This document shows, piece by piece, positions 16,473 through 25,079 of a stretch of 64,000 nt of DNA (position 1 is the first letter of the stretch; every line of letters begins with the position of its first letter). This stretch comes from Lewinellaceae bacterium (lineage in GTDB: Bacteria; Bacteroidota; Bacteroidia; Chitinophagales; Saprospiraceae): positions 496,001-560,000 of the forward strand of contig JACJXW010000007.1 in NCBI GenBank assembly GCA_020636405.1, in the 5' to 3' direction. The translations under genes and the position numbers were made by a program. The notes under the pieces are model-generated. The model saw only the letters and a list, made by a program, of their open reading frames with translations. It searched no databases and had not been told where the DNA came from.

Positions 16473-18122
16473 ATGAAACAATTATTCACCTTGCTCCTGC
16501 TATGCCTGGGGATATTTACCGCCACGCAAGCTCAATCTATTGACGAACTGGAAAAGCAACTCCAGGAAGCCAGCAACAGCAAGGATAGATTATCGCTGAA
16601 TTATCAACTGGGCGAAGCTTACCTCCGCTCCAGTTCAGAAAAATCGATAGCGTACGGCAAGAAAGCCTTCGACATTGCCCGCGACCTCGGCAACGACGGA
16701 ATGATGGCTCGTTCAGCCTTCCTTGTAGGGAAAGGTTATGTGCGCGACCGAAATGACCGCAACGCCAAGACCTGGTTCGATACCGCCCTTGCCGCCGCTA
16801 AAAAAGCCGGCGATTCCGACCTGATCATCAAAAGCGTGGAAAGCCGCAGCAAAATTGAAAAGGATGACCGCGATTACCGGGAAGCTTATCAGATCGTAGA
16901 GGAGGCATTCAAATACTTCAGCCAGAAAGGGACAAGTATCAGTGACCTCGAAGAAAAATACGAGCGCCAGCGCGTCGCCCTGCTGCAGGAAAAAAAACGC
17001 CTGGAGGACGAGATCAACAACTTGGCCTCAGAACGCGATGAGCTTTATGTAGACCGCAACCGCCTCCAGGAACGCCAACAGGAACTGGTGCGGGATAAGG
17101 CCAAGGTCGAAGAACAGATCACGGAAAAAGAAGAACGCCTGGCGACCATTTCCGAGGCCAAAGAGCGGGCAGACTCCGTAGCCAGAACCAAGGAACGCGA
17201 GGTAAAATCGCTTACCCGGGAACGCCTGGAACAGGAAGCCATACTCAAATACCAGGAAGCTGAGTTGGCCAAGGCATCCCTGGAGGCAGAAAAAAACCGC
17301 CGGATCGCCGAACAGGCCGCTTCCCGCCAAAAACAGCTGCTGATCCTGGCTTCCTTTGGCACACTGCTGGCGCTTCTCCTGCTTGTCCTCTTCCTCTTCG
17401 CCCGCCGCTCCCGAAGCCGCCTCCAGGAAAAGAACAAGATCATTGACTCGGAACGACAACGGTCGGATGAGCTGTTGCTGAACATATTGCCCAAACCCAT
17501 CGCCGAAGAACTTAAGGAATTTGGGAAAGCCAAGGCCCGCAAATACGATCAGGTAACGGTCATGTTCAGCGATTTTATAAATTTCACCAGTATTTCCGAA
17601 CAGCTTTCTCCGGAGGACTTGGTTGAAGAATTGGATAAATGCTTCAAAGCATTTGACTTCATTCTTTCCCAGTACGACGATATCGAAAAGATCAAGACTA
17701 TTGGCGATGCTTATATGTGTGCCTCCGGCCTCACCGGCCGCCGGGGCATGCCCTACAATATAATTCGCGCTGCCCTGGAGATGCAACAGTTCCTCAATGA
17801 GCAGAAACAAGAAAAGATGCGCTTGGGTAAACCCTACTTCGAAGCCCGAATCGGCATTCATACCGGCTCAGTAGTTGCCGGAGTAGTGGGCGTCAATAAG
17901 TTTGCCTATGACATCTGGGGGGATACCGTAAACATTGCCGCCCGAATGGAAGCCAATGGCGAAGAAGGCCGTGTCAACATATCTAATACGACTTACGGAT
18001 TGGTCAAATACCAATTCGATTGCGAATATAGAGGAAAGGTTCAGGCCAAAAACAAGGGGCTGGTCGACATGTATTTCGTCCAGAAGGAAAAAGAGAAAAA
18101 CCTGGCGGCAGTTACTGCTTGA
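16473..18122 (+). CDS. Membrane class III adenylate cyclase with periplasmic TPR and coiled coil
   Basis: A 549-residue protein from the ATG at 16473, which begins a signal peptide (MKQLFTLLLLCLGIFTATQAQ). Residues 22-155 are TPR-like helical repeats, and 168-288 form a long charged coiled coil. One membrane helix lies at about 289-311 (LLILASFGTLLALLLLVLFLF), and the cytoplasmic cyclase domain follows from about 361. Metal-binding Asp residues are visible in MFSDFINFT (D367) and TIGDAYM (D412). The adenine-selecting Lys and Asp are present in EKIKTIGD (K408) and DIWGDTVN, which favours ATP over GTP. The layout suggests periplasmic sensing passed through the coiled coil to cAMP synthesis. Confidence 0.9.
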   Translation: MKQLFTLLLLCLGIFTATQAQSIDELEKQLQEASNSKDRLSLNYQLGEAYLRSSSEKSIAYGKKAFDIARDLGNDGMMARSAFLVGKGYVRDRNDRNAKTWFDTALAAAKKAGDSDLIIKSVESRSKIEKDDRDYREAYQIVEEAFKYFSQKGTSISDLEEKYERQRVALLQEKKRLEDEINNLASERDELYVDRNRLQERQQELVRDKAKVEEQITEKEERLATISEAKERADSVARTKEREVKSLTRERLEQEAILKYQEAELAKASLEAEKNRRIAEQAASRQKQLLILASFGTLLALLLLVLFLFARRSRSRLQEKNKIIDSERQRSDELLLNILPKPIAEELKEFGKAKARKYDQVTVMFSDFINFTSISEQLSPEDLVEELDKCFKAFDFILSQYDDIEKIKTIGDAYMCASGLTGRRGMPYNIIRAALEMQQFLNEQKQEKMRLGKPYFEARIGIHTGSVVAGVVGVNKFAYDIWGDTVNIAARMEANGEEGRVNISNTTYGLVKYQFDCEYRGKVQAKNKGLVDMYFVQKEKEKNLAAVTA

Positions 18123-18169
18123 TTGTTTTTTCCGGCCGTGCCCGGTGGGGAGCGGCCGGAAAAAACAAT
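18122..18169. terminator. 17-bp perfect inverted repeat after the cyclase gene
   Basis: Arms at 18122-18138 and 18153-18169 pair perfectly (T6CCGGCCG in the left arm against CGGCCGGA6 in the right), with a 14-base G-rich loop. It begins at the last base of the cyclase stop. The T-run is on the 5' side and the A-run on the 3' side, the reverse of a canonical terminator for this strand. Confidence 0.5.
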
Positions 18170-18229
18170 TCCCTTCCCGCTCCTCAACCTCCCTTCCTTT
18201 TCAGGCGTTTCCTTTAGGCGCTTTTCCAC

Positions 18230-18256
18230 TATCTTTGCAAAACACAAACCAGGAGG
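18230..18256 (+). promoter_or_regulatory. uvrB promoter -7 box and Shine-Dalgarno
   Basis: TATCTTTG (18230-18237) matches TAnnTTTG, with a GTTTC at 18207-18211 about where a -33 element would lie. A full AGGAGG (18251-18256) sits 6 bases before the ATG. Bacteroidota genes rarely carry such a strong Shine-Dalgarno, so this one stands out and supports the start at 18263. Confidence 0.5.
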
Positions 18257-18262
18257 CTTCTT

Positions 18263-20287
18263 ATGTCCTTTCAACTTCAATCTCCTTTTACGCCTACCGG
18301 CGACCAGCCGCAGGCGATCGAACAATTGGTGCAGGGGGTGCAGGCCGGAGACAAAGCACAGGTGCTGCTCGGAGTCACCGGCTCCGGTAAGACCTTCACC
18401 ATGGCCAACGCCATCGCCGAGCTCAACCGGCCCACGCTGATCCTAACCCATAACAAAACGCTTACTGCACAGCTGTATGGCGAATTCAAGGATTTTTTCC
18501 CGGATAACGCCGTGGAGTATTTTGTTTCTTATTACGATTATTACCAGCCGGAAGCCTATATCTCCGTTACTGACACCTATATCGAAAAAGACCTGTCTAT
18601 CAATGAAGAAGTAGACAAACTGCGCCTGCGGGCAACCTCCTCTCTATTGTCCGGCCGCCGGGATATCATCATCGTAGCCTCCGTATCCTGCATTTACGGC
18701 ATGGGCAACCCGGAGGATTACAAAAGCAGCATCATCCGCATCAAGCAGGGGCAGGTAATTTCCCGCAACAGCTTTCTCTACAGCCTGGTCGAAAGCCTGT
18801 ACTCCCGTACCGAAACAGACTTTCGCCGGGCCACTTTCCGCGTTCGGGGAGATACCGTTGACATCAACCTGCCGTATGTCGATTACGGTTACCGGGTGAC
18901 CTTCTTCGGAGACGAAATTGAAAGCATCGAACGCATCGAGATAGAAAGCGGCAAACGTATTGAAGCAATGGAAACAGCGGCCATTTTCCCTGCTAACCTG
19001 TACGTTGCGCCAAAAGACCGAATCCACCAGATCATTCGCGATATCGAGGATGAACTGTATGAGCAGGAAAAGTATTTCGAACGGGAACGTCGCCTGCTGG
19101 AAGCAAAGCGCATCCGGGAGCGCACCGCTTTCGACCTGGAGATGATGAAAGAACTGGGCTACTGCAACGGCGTGGAGAACTATTCTCGCTTCTTCGACGG
19201 CCGCAAGCCGGGCACCCGCCCCTTCTGCCTGTTGGACTACTTCCCGGATGACTACCTGATGATCATCGATGAGAGCCACGTGACCATCCCACAGGTACGG
19301 GGTATGTACGGCGGCGACCGGGCGCGCAAGCTCAGCCTCGTCAACTTCGGTTTTCGCCTGCCCTCCGCTATGGACAACCGGCCGCTCAATTTCACCGAGT
19401 TCGAAGGACTGGTCAACCAGGTCATTTTCACGAGCGCCACTCCCGGCGATTACGAACTGGAACAGACCGGCGGCGTCATCGTTGAACAAATCATCCGCCC
19501 GACCGGCCTGCTGGACCCGCCCATCGAGGTGCGCCCCAGCCTCAACCAGATCGACGACCTCATGGAGGAGATCAAACTGCGCATCGAGCGCGACGAGCGC
19601 ACGCTGGTCACTACCCTCACCAAGCGAATGGCGGAAGAACTGACCAAGTACCTGCAACGGCTGAACATCAAAGTGCGCTACATCCACTCGGAGGTCGACA
19701 CCCTGGAGCGGGTGGAGATCCTGCGCGACCTGCGCCTGGGCGAATTCGACGTGCTGGTGGGCGTCAACCTGCTGCGGGAAGGGCTCGACCTGCCGGAAGT
19801 GTCCCTTGTCGCCATCCTCGACGCCGACAAGGAAGGCTTCCTCCGCAACAACCGCTCCCTGACGCAGACGGCCGGCCGCGCCGCCCGGAACTCCAACGGC
19901 CTGGTAATATTCTATGCTGATAAGGTGACCGACGCCATGCAGAATACCATCGACGAGACCAACCGCCGCCGCTCCATTCAGATGGCCTACAATGAGGAGC
20001 ACGGGATCGTCCCGGAAACGGTGCGCCGCACCCGCGAGGAGATCCTTAGCAAGCAGTCCATCCTGGACATCCGTGGCATCAAGGAACGCGCCTACGTCGA
20101 GCCCGACGAGCCCAGCCTGGCCGCCGACCCGGTGATGGGCTACCTCAGCCGGGAGCAGATCGAAAGGATGCTATCGGAAACAGAGGAAAAGATGAAAAAG
20201 GCGGCGAAGGAGCTGGATTTCATTTCCGCCGCGCAGTATCGGGATGAGCTGTTTGCGCTGAAGAAGAAGTTGAGGGAGGTGGCGTAG
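18263..20287 (+). CDS. uvrB: UvrABC system protein B (excinuclease helicase-like subunit)
   Basis: A 674-residue protein, full length for UvrB, the damage-verifying subunit of nucleotide excision repair. Walker A is GVTGSGKTFT (about 36-45), followed by the damage-clamping beta-hairpin region with YYDYYQPEAY (about 92-101). DESH is the DEAD-box-like motif, and LREGLDLPEV and QTAGRAARN are helicase motifs V and VI. The C-terminal UVR domain (EEKMKKAAKELDFISAAQYRDE) that contacts UvrC is intact. It has its own promoter, and neither neighbour is a repair gene. Confidence 0.97.
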   Translation: MSFQLQSPFTPTGDQPQAIEQLVQGVQAGDKAQVLLGVTGSGKTFTMANAIAELNRPTLILTHNKTLTAQLYGEFKDFFPDNAVEYFVSYYDYYQPEAYISVTDTYIEKDLSINEEVDKLRLRATSSLLSGRRDIIIVASVSCIYGMGNPEDYKSSIIRIKQGQVISRNSFLYSLVESLYSRTETDFRRATFRVRGDTVDINLPYVDYGYRVTFFGDEIESIERIEIESGKRIEAMETAAIFPANLYVAPKDRIHQIIRDIEDELYEQEKYFERERRLLEAKRIRERTAFDLEMMKELGYCNGVENYSRFFDGRKPGTRPFCLLDYFPDDYLMIIDESHVTIPQVRGMYGGDRARKLSLVNFGFRLPSAMDNRPLNFTEFEGLVNQVIFTSATPGDYELEQTGGVIVEQIIRPTGLLDPPIEVRPSLNQIDDLMEEIKLRIERDERTLVTTLTKRMAEELTKYLQRLNIKVRYIHSEVDTLERVEILRDLRLGEFDVLVGVNLLREGLDLPEVSLVAILDADKEGFLRNNRSLTQTAGRAARNSNGLVIFYADKVTDAMQNTIDETNRRRSIQMAYNEEHGIVPETVRRTREEILSKQSILDIRGIKERAYVEPDEPSLAADPVMGYLSREQIERMLSETEEKMKKAAKELDFISAAQYRDELFALKKKLREVA

Positions 20288-20415
20288 GGAAGAGGGCAGG
20301 CTGGAACTGGTTATTGGTTTGCATGCAGTTGTCCGGTGGCCGTCATTCAGCTACAGATGAGATATTGCCTCTTTTCAGCTTGGAAATTACTGATCTAACC
20401 TTTTAAAAAAGTGAA

Positions 20416-21210
20416 ATGAAGCGTAAGCCTTTATTCTGTGTACTTGCAATTATACTTTTTACTTTTTCTTGTGATGAAGAGGAAGAAATGGTGTGTCCTG
20501 AAGGATTCTCAGGAGTTCACTGTAAAGTAGAAGATGTTTGTATTACACAAAGCTTAGATTGTTTAAACGGTGGAGCTTGTATTGATGGTTCATGTGATTG
20601 TCCTGATGGTTTCTCAGGAACAAATTGCCAATTTGCAGATCCAGATAGGGTGCAAGAATTTCTGGACGGTGGAATTTATAGCCCTGTTCAGCTTTTTAGA
20701 GCGGGGATTCCACTTGATAGCCTCTATGGAAAAATATACCAGGGAGGGTTAATTTTCCACTTAGATACCATAAATGGAACGGGGTTAGTTGCTGCACCCA
20801 ATGACCAGAGTACGGGAATACAGTGGGGATGTAAGGGGACGGCAATTCCAGGGGCATACGGGCCATTTATTGGAATGGGGAAGCAAAATACTATCAATAT
20901 TATAAACGGTTGTTCAGAACTGGATATAGCGGCAAGGTTTTGCTATGACCTAGACTTAAATAATAAAACCGATTGGTTCTTACCATCAAAAGATGAATTG
21001 TGGGCAATGTATACGAATCTTCATCTGCGAGGGTATGGCCAATTTAATGGAGAGGCATACTGGAGTTCTACCCAGCCTTCTCATACTACTCATGCTTCTA
21101 AAAGTTACGCATGGATACTGTACATAAGAACTCCTGTTTTCTGGGTAACAGACAATAAAGACTATTCTCATTTTTTCGTTCGTGCCGCACGCGGATTCGA
21201 ATCTCTTTAA
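20416..21210 (+). CDS. EGF-like lipoprotein with Lcl/DUF1566-like C-terminal domain
   Basis: A 264-residue lipoprotein (lipobox TFSC, C19). Two Cys-rich segments follow: CPEGFSGVHC (27-36) is half of an EGF module, and C42 to C72 is a complete one (CLNGGACIDGSCDCPDGFSG). From about 105 the protein reads GKIYQGGLIFHLD, then a region with DWFLPSKDELWAMY and AYWSST, typical of the Fibrobacter/Bacteroidota Lcl-type (DUF1566) carbohydrate- or surface-associated domain. Codon use is visibly more AT-rich than in uvrB and argJ on either side, suggesting recent acquisition. It is a surface protein of unknown binding target. Confidence 0.75.
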   Translation: MKRKPLFCVLAIILFTFSCDEEEEMVCPEGFSGVHCKVEDVCITQSLDCLNGGACIDGSCDCPDGFSGTNCQFADPDRVQEFLDGGIYSPVQLFRAGIPLDSLYGKIYQGGLIFHLDTINGTGLVAAPNDQSTGIQWGCKGTAIPGAYGPFIGMGKQNTINIINGCSELDIAARFCYDLDLNNKTDWFLPSKDELWAMYTNLHLRGYGQFNGEAYWSSTQPSHTTHASKSYAWILYIRTPVFWVTDNKDYSHFFVRAARGFESL

Positions 21211-21301
21211 GTGTTTGATCGAATTTCATACTTCGGGCTGAAAACCTGACTATCTGCGACAAGCAGGCAGTCGTACTTGCCGCGTTCATGGAGCAAACCT
21301 C

Positions 21302-22513
21302 TCAGGTAGTATACACCGAATTAAACAACACATAATCCGTCGTCAGGTCCGTTCCCCAGCCGACGCTCTCGCCCTCCCCTCCGTTCATATTGAGGAGGAC
21401 GCGCAGGTGGGACTCCCGCAGCAGCCGCTTGACCTTATTGCGGTCGAATTCCGCCGGGCGCCCTTTTTCCAGTACCTGCACCAGGGTATCGTTATCCCCC
21501 AGAAAGAGGTCCACTGTCGTGTAGTCAAAAGGAACGCCGGCATTGCCGCCGGCGCAGATAATGCGCCCCCAGTTGGGGTCGCGGCCGAACATGGCGGTTT
21601 TGACCAGCGAAGAGTCCGAAATGGCGCGCACGAGCTGCCGGGCGGTACTTTCATCCGGAGCGCCGGTGACCTTGTACTCGATGAATTTGGAAGAGCCCTC
21701 CCCGTCGGAGACGATCAGCTTGGCCAGGTGGATCATCATCTCTTCCAGTTTTTGCTGGAACAACGGATAGCGTTCATCTTTAACTGATTCGATCGGCTTA
21801 TTACCGGCCAGGCCGTTGCAGAGTACGGCCACCATATCGTTGGTAGATGTATCCCCATCCACCGTGATCACATTGAAGGAACGGTCCACACTTTTTTTCA
21901 CGGCTTTTTGCAACACCTTGGGCTCGATGGCAATATCGCTGACGATGAAGCTCAGCATGGTCGCCATGTTGGGATGGATCATTCCCGAGCCTTTGGCAAT
22001 ACCGGCAATATTGATGGTGGTGTCGCCCAGTTTGAAATCGAGGAAGCCTTCTTTGGCAAAAGTATCTGTTGTCAAAATGGCATTCGCGGCGAAGGAGCCC
22101 GCCTTGGAATCGTTGGACAGTTTGCTCACGTTCTCCTTTATCCCTTTTACTACTTCCTCTGTCGGGAAAGGCTCGCCGATCAGGCCCGTGGAGGCTACCA
22201 GGACCCATTCTTTTTCTATGCCCAGCGATTCGGCCATGGCTTCTACCATGGCTTCAGCGCCCCGGCGGCCCTGTTCTCCAGTGCAGGCGTTGGCGTTGCC
22301 GGCATTACAGACAATGGCCTGCGCTTTACCCCCTTTCATGTGTTCGCGGGAAATCTTCACGGGCTCGGCTACCACCCGGTTTTGAGTAAAGGTACAGGCC
22401 GCGCTGGCGGGAACCTCAGAGTAGATGATCGCCAAGTCTCTTCGCATGGATTTAATGCCGATGTGGGCGCCCCAGCACTGGATGCCCCGGACATTGGTTA
22501 GGTTCTTTATCAT
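21302..22513 (-). CDS. argJ: Bifunctional ornithine acetyltransferase / N-acetylglutamate synthase
   Basis: A 403-residue ArgJ. The ATG at 22513 (MIKNLTNVRGIQ) is preferred; the frame also runs to 22549 with a low-complexity, Lys-rich extension. ArgJ moves the acetyl group from N-acetylornithine to glutamate, closing the acetyl cycle of arginine synthesis. The autoprocessing site is clear: KGSGMIHPNMATML, where T185 becomes the N-terminal nucleophile of the beta chain. The oxyanion TG pair is in VASTGLIGE. It is last in the argB-argD-argC-argJ set, separated from argC by a repeat-containing gap. Confidence 0.95.
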   Translation of the reverse strand: MIKNLTNVRGIQCWGAHIGIKSMRRDLAIIYSEVPASAACTFTQNRVVAEPVKISREHMKGGKAQAIVCNAGNANACTGEQGRRGAEAMVEAMAESLGIEKEWVLVASTGLIGEPFPTEEVVKGIKENVSKLSNDSKAGSFAANAILTTDTFAKEGFLDFKLGDTTINIAGIAKGSGMIHPNMATMLSFIVSDIAIEPKVLQKAVKKSVDRSFNVITVDGDTSTNDMVAVLCNGLAGNKPIESVKDERYPLFQQKLEEMMIHLAKLIVSDGEGSSKFIEYKVTGAPDESTARQLVRAISDSSLVKTAMFGRDPNWGRIICAGGNAGVPFDYTTVDLFLGDNDTLVQVLEKGRPAEFDRNKVKRLLRESHLRVLLNMNGGEGESVGWGTDLTTDYVLFNSVYTT

Positions 22514-22634
22514 TTCTTTTTTGATTTTTCTGATTGTAATAGATTGCATAGCTGCCCCTGGAGAAGTGAACCCGGATCACCAACTTATTTGGATGACAGA
22601 CGGCTCACCAGCTAACCCGGGGAGACGCGCGTTT

Positions 22635-22680
22635 ACCGTCTTCGACGCCAAAAGACTTTGGCGAACCAAGTGGACGTCAG
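22635..22680. repeat. 46-bp repeat, copy 1
   Basis: This copy matches the one at 22731-22776 at 44 of 46 positions. It contains the inverted repeat CGCCAAA...TTTGGCG and ends in CAAGTGGACGTCAG. It lies between argC and argJ. Confidence 0.7.
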
Positions 22681-22730
22681 CTTTTCGTTTTCAAATCAGG
22701 ACAAACGTTTTTTCAGCTACGCAAATCAAT

Positions 22731-22776
22731 ACCGTCTTCGACGCCAAAAAATTTTGGCGAACCAAGTGGACGTCAG
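22731..22776. repeat. 46-bp repeat, copy 2
   Basis: Same orientation as copy 1, starting 96 bp after it starts. Its core hairpin is one pair longer (CGCCAAAA/TTTTGGCG). Flanking bases differ between copies, so the repeat unit is close to 46 bp. The ends are ACCGTCTTCGACG and GGACGTCAG. Confidence 0.7.
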
Positions 22777-22796
22777 ATACTTGCCGAGCCTGTGCC

Positions 22797-23831
22797 TTAA
22801 GGATTCAACGGCACCGCTACCAATCCTGCCTCTTCCTCCAGGCCGAACATCAGGTTCATATTCTGCAGGGCCTGTCCTGCCGCTCCCTTCACCAGGTTAT
22901 CGATCACGGAAATGGTGATGATGCGATTGGTCCTTTCGTCGTAAGTGACGAATAGGTCACAAAAATTTGAACCCCGCACATCTTTGAGCGCAGGTGGAGC
23001 TTTCCGGAGCCGTACAAAGGGGTGCCCGTCATAAAATTCCGCGTACAAAGACAGGAGTTGGGGTTCGGTAACGCCTTCTCTTGGTTGGGTATAAATGGTC
23101 GACAGGATGCCGCGGTCAACCGGAAGCAGATGAGGAGTAAACTGCACTTTCATCGGCCCGCCGGATGACAACCCGGATAGTTGTTCTTCAATCTCTATGG
23201 TATGACGGTGCCCCTTCAGCCCGTAAGCTTTGAAATTATCGCTGACACTGGAATAATGAGTCGTCGGTTTGGCTTTAACGCCGGCGCCGGTCACCCCCGA
23301 TTTGGAGTCGATAACGACCTGGCCAGGGATGATGATATTGGCCTTCACCAAAGGCGCCAGGCCCAGAATGGCGCTGGTCGGGTAGCAGCCGGGATTGGCG
23401 ACCAGCCTGGAAGCGCAAATCTCTTCCCGGTGCAGCTCCGGAAGGCCATAGGCCGCTCCATCAAAACCTTGGGGGTAACTGTGTTTTTTGGAATACCAGG
23501 AGGTGTACACATCGGGCCCTGACAAACGAAAATCTCCCGACAGGTCGATCATGCGAAAGCCGGCGCCCTCGTATTTTTCTACATACTCCATGGAAACGCC
23601 GTGCGGGAGCGCCAGGAAAACAACATCCAGATCCTCTTCCAGTACTTTAAAAGCGGGCTGCAACTCGATGTCGGCCAGCCCCTGGAAATGAGGATGGACA
23701 TCTGAAAAATACTCCCCTTTACGGCTGTCGGATGTAATGATCCTGATATCGACCTCCGGATGGTTATACAAAAGGCGCACCAGTTCCGAGCCGGCATATC
23801 CGGTAGCGCCGACAATTCCTGTTTTGATCAT
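22797..23831 (-). CDS. argC: N-acetyl-gamma-glutamyl-phosphate reductase
   Basis: A 344-residue ArgC, normal length. The Rossmann motif GIVGATGYAGSELVRLL (5-21) binds NADPH, the catalytic Cys is in ANPGCYPTS (C149), and the conserved His is in KGHRHTIEIEEQL. It converts N-acetylglutamyl phosphate, the product of ArgB, to the semialdehyde that ArgD transaminates. It starts 48 bp after the argD stop, with a hairpin in the gap. Confidence 0.97.
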   Translation of the reverse strand: MIKTGIVGATGYAGSELVRLLYNHPEVDIRIITSDSRKGEYFSDVHPHFQGLADIELQPAFKVLEEDLDVVFLALPHGVSMEYVEKYEGAGFRMIDLSGDFRLSGPDVYTSWYSKKHSYPQGFDGAAYGLPELHREEICASRLVANPGCYPTSAILGLAPLVKANIIIPGQVVIDSKSGVTGAGVKAKPTTHYSSVSDNFKAYGLKGHRHTIEIEEQLSGLSSGGPMKVQFTPHLLPVDRGILSTIYTQPREGVTEPQLLSLYAEFYDGHPFVRLRKAPPALKDVRGSNFCDLFVTYDERTNRIITISVIDNLVKGAAGQALQNMNLMFGLEEEAGLVAVPLNP

Positions 23832-23844
23832 AAATATTCTTTTC

Positions 23845-23877
23845 AGATCTTCCAGGTTCTGGAAACCTGGAAGATCT
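23845..23877. promoter_or_regulatory. 14-bp perfect hairpin between argD and argC
   Basis: AGATCTTCCAGGTT (23845-23858) and AACCTGGAAGATCT (23864-23877) form a stem with a 5-base loop, 2 bp after the argD stop. No T-run follows, so it could be a partial terminator, an RNA-processing site or a small mobile repeat. Confidence 0.5.
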
Positions 23878-23879
23878 AT

Positions 23880-25079
23880 TCAAATTTCCTTTAGCGACTC
23901 GGCGATCACATCCACTACGCGTTCCAGCTCTCCGAAGGTGATCACCAGGGGCGGCACCAGGCGAAGGACGTTACCGGCGGTAGCATTGGCCAGCACGCCG
24001 TGCTCCATCATTTTCAGGACCAGAGGTTTGGTTTCGAAGTCGAACTCCACCCCGATCATCAGGCCCAGCCCGCGGATCTGTTTGAGGCCCGGATGGCGGC
24101 CGATCTTTTCCTCCAGCATTTCTTTCAGCCAGAACCCTTTACGGGCCGTTTGGCGCAGGAGCCCCTCTTCGTCGATCGCTTCCAGGGTGGCCAGGCCGGC
24201 GGCGCAGGCCATGGGGTTGCCCCCGAAGGTAGTGCCGTGGTCGCCGAATTCTATGGCGCCGCTCACCTTCTCATTGCTGAGGATGGCGCCGACGGGCAGG
24301 CCGTTGCCCAGCCCTTTCGCGAGCGTCATGATATCGGGCTGCACTTCGTAATGGCCTTTCGCAAAATACTCGCCGGTGCGCGCCACCCCACACTGTATCT
24401 CATCGAAGATGAGCACGATGTTTTCCCGATCGCACAATTCCCTTAGGGCGCGCAGGTAACAGGGTTTGGCTACATTGATGCCCCCTTCTCCCTGAACAGG
24501 CTCCAGGATAATGGCTGCAATGTCCTCGCTGGTGGCCTCCCGAATCGCCTCGATGTCGTTGAAGGGCACTTTGTGAAAACCCGAGGGCATCGGGCCGAAT
24601 CCCCGCTGCATCCGCTCCTTGCCGGTGGCTATGGCCGCCAGTGTGCGGCCGTGGAAGGAGTTTTCCATAGAGATGATGCCGCCGCCCCGTCCGTTACTGT
24701 GGGCGTATTTGCGGGCGATCTTGATGGCTCCTTCGACAGACTCCGCGCCACTGTTGGAAAAGAAAACGCGGTCCAGCCCGGAAAGCTCCACCAGTTTCTT
24801 AGACAACATCACCTGCGGCTTACTGACGAAGAAATTGGAAATGTGCATCAGTCGCTCCGCTTGTTCCCGGATGGCCTTCACGACTTTGGGGTGGCAATGG
24901 CCCAGGTTGCAGACGGCTATCCCAGCCAGGGCATCGATATACTCCCTTCCTTCTACATCCCAAAGCCGGGCGCCGGCTCCCCGGTGAAAGGCCAGGGGGA
25001 AGCGCCGGAACGTGGGCAGATAATACTGCTGATCAACCTTGTGCAAAGCCGCATTCGTCGTTTTTTCTCTTATAAGCAT
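23880..25079 (-). CDS. argD: Acetylornithine aminotransferase
   Basis: A 399-residue class III aminotransferase. The PLP Lys lies in TLAKGLGNG (K255), the cofactor Asp in IFDEIQCG, and SNSGAESVEGAIK binds the phosphate. It transaminates N-acetylglutamate semialdehyde with glutamate; by family it may also act in lysine synthesis. Its start overlaps the argB stop by 10 bases. It has about a 10-residue N-terminal extension before HKVDQQYYLPTF, which is common in this family. Confidence 0.95.
   Translation of the reverse strand: MLIREKTTNAALHKVDQQYYLPTFRRFPLAFHRGAGARLWDVEGREYIDALAGIAVCNLGHCHPKVVKAIREQAERLMHISNFFVSKPQVMLSKKLVELSGLDRVFFSNSGAESVEGAIKIARKYAHSNGRGGGIISMENSFHGRTLAAIATGKERMQRGFGPMPSGFHKVPFNDIEAIREATSEDIAAIILEPVQGEGGINVAKPCYLRALRELCDRENIVLIFDEIQCGVARTGEYFAKGHYEVQPDIMTLAKGLGNGLPVGAILSNEKVSGAIEFGDHGTTFGGNPMACAAGLATLEAIDEEGLLRQTARKGFWLKEMLEEKIGRHPGLKQIRGLGLMIGVEFDFETKPLVLKMMEHGVLANATAGNVLRLVPPLVITFGELERVVDVIAESLKEI

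Noticed and set aside
18644..20002. 452-codon minus-strand ORF opposite uvrB
   Set aside because: Antisense shadow of a well-conserved gene; no start signal or domain.
22635..22776. Possible CRISPR array
   Set aside because: Only two repeat copies occur, repeats of 46 bp with one 50-bp spacer do not continue, and no cas gene is near.
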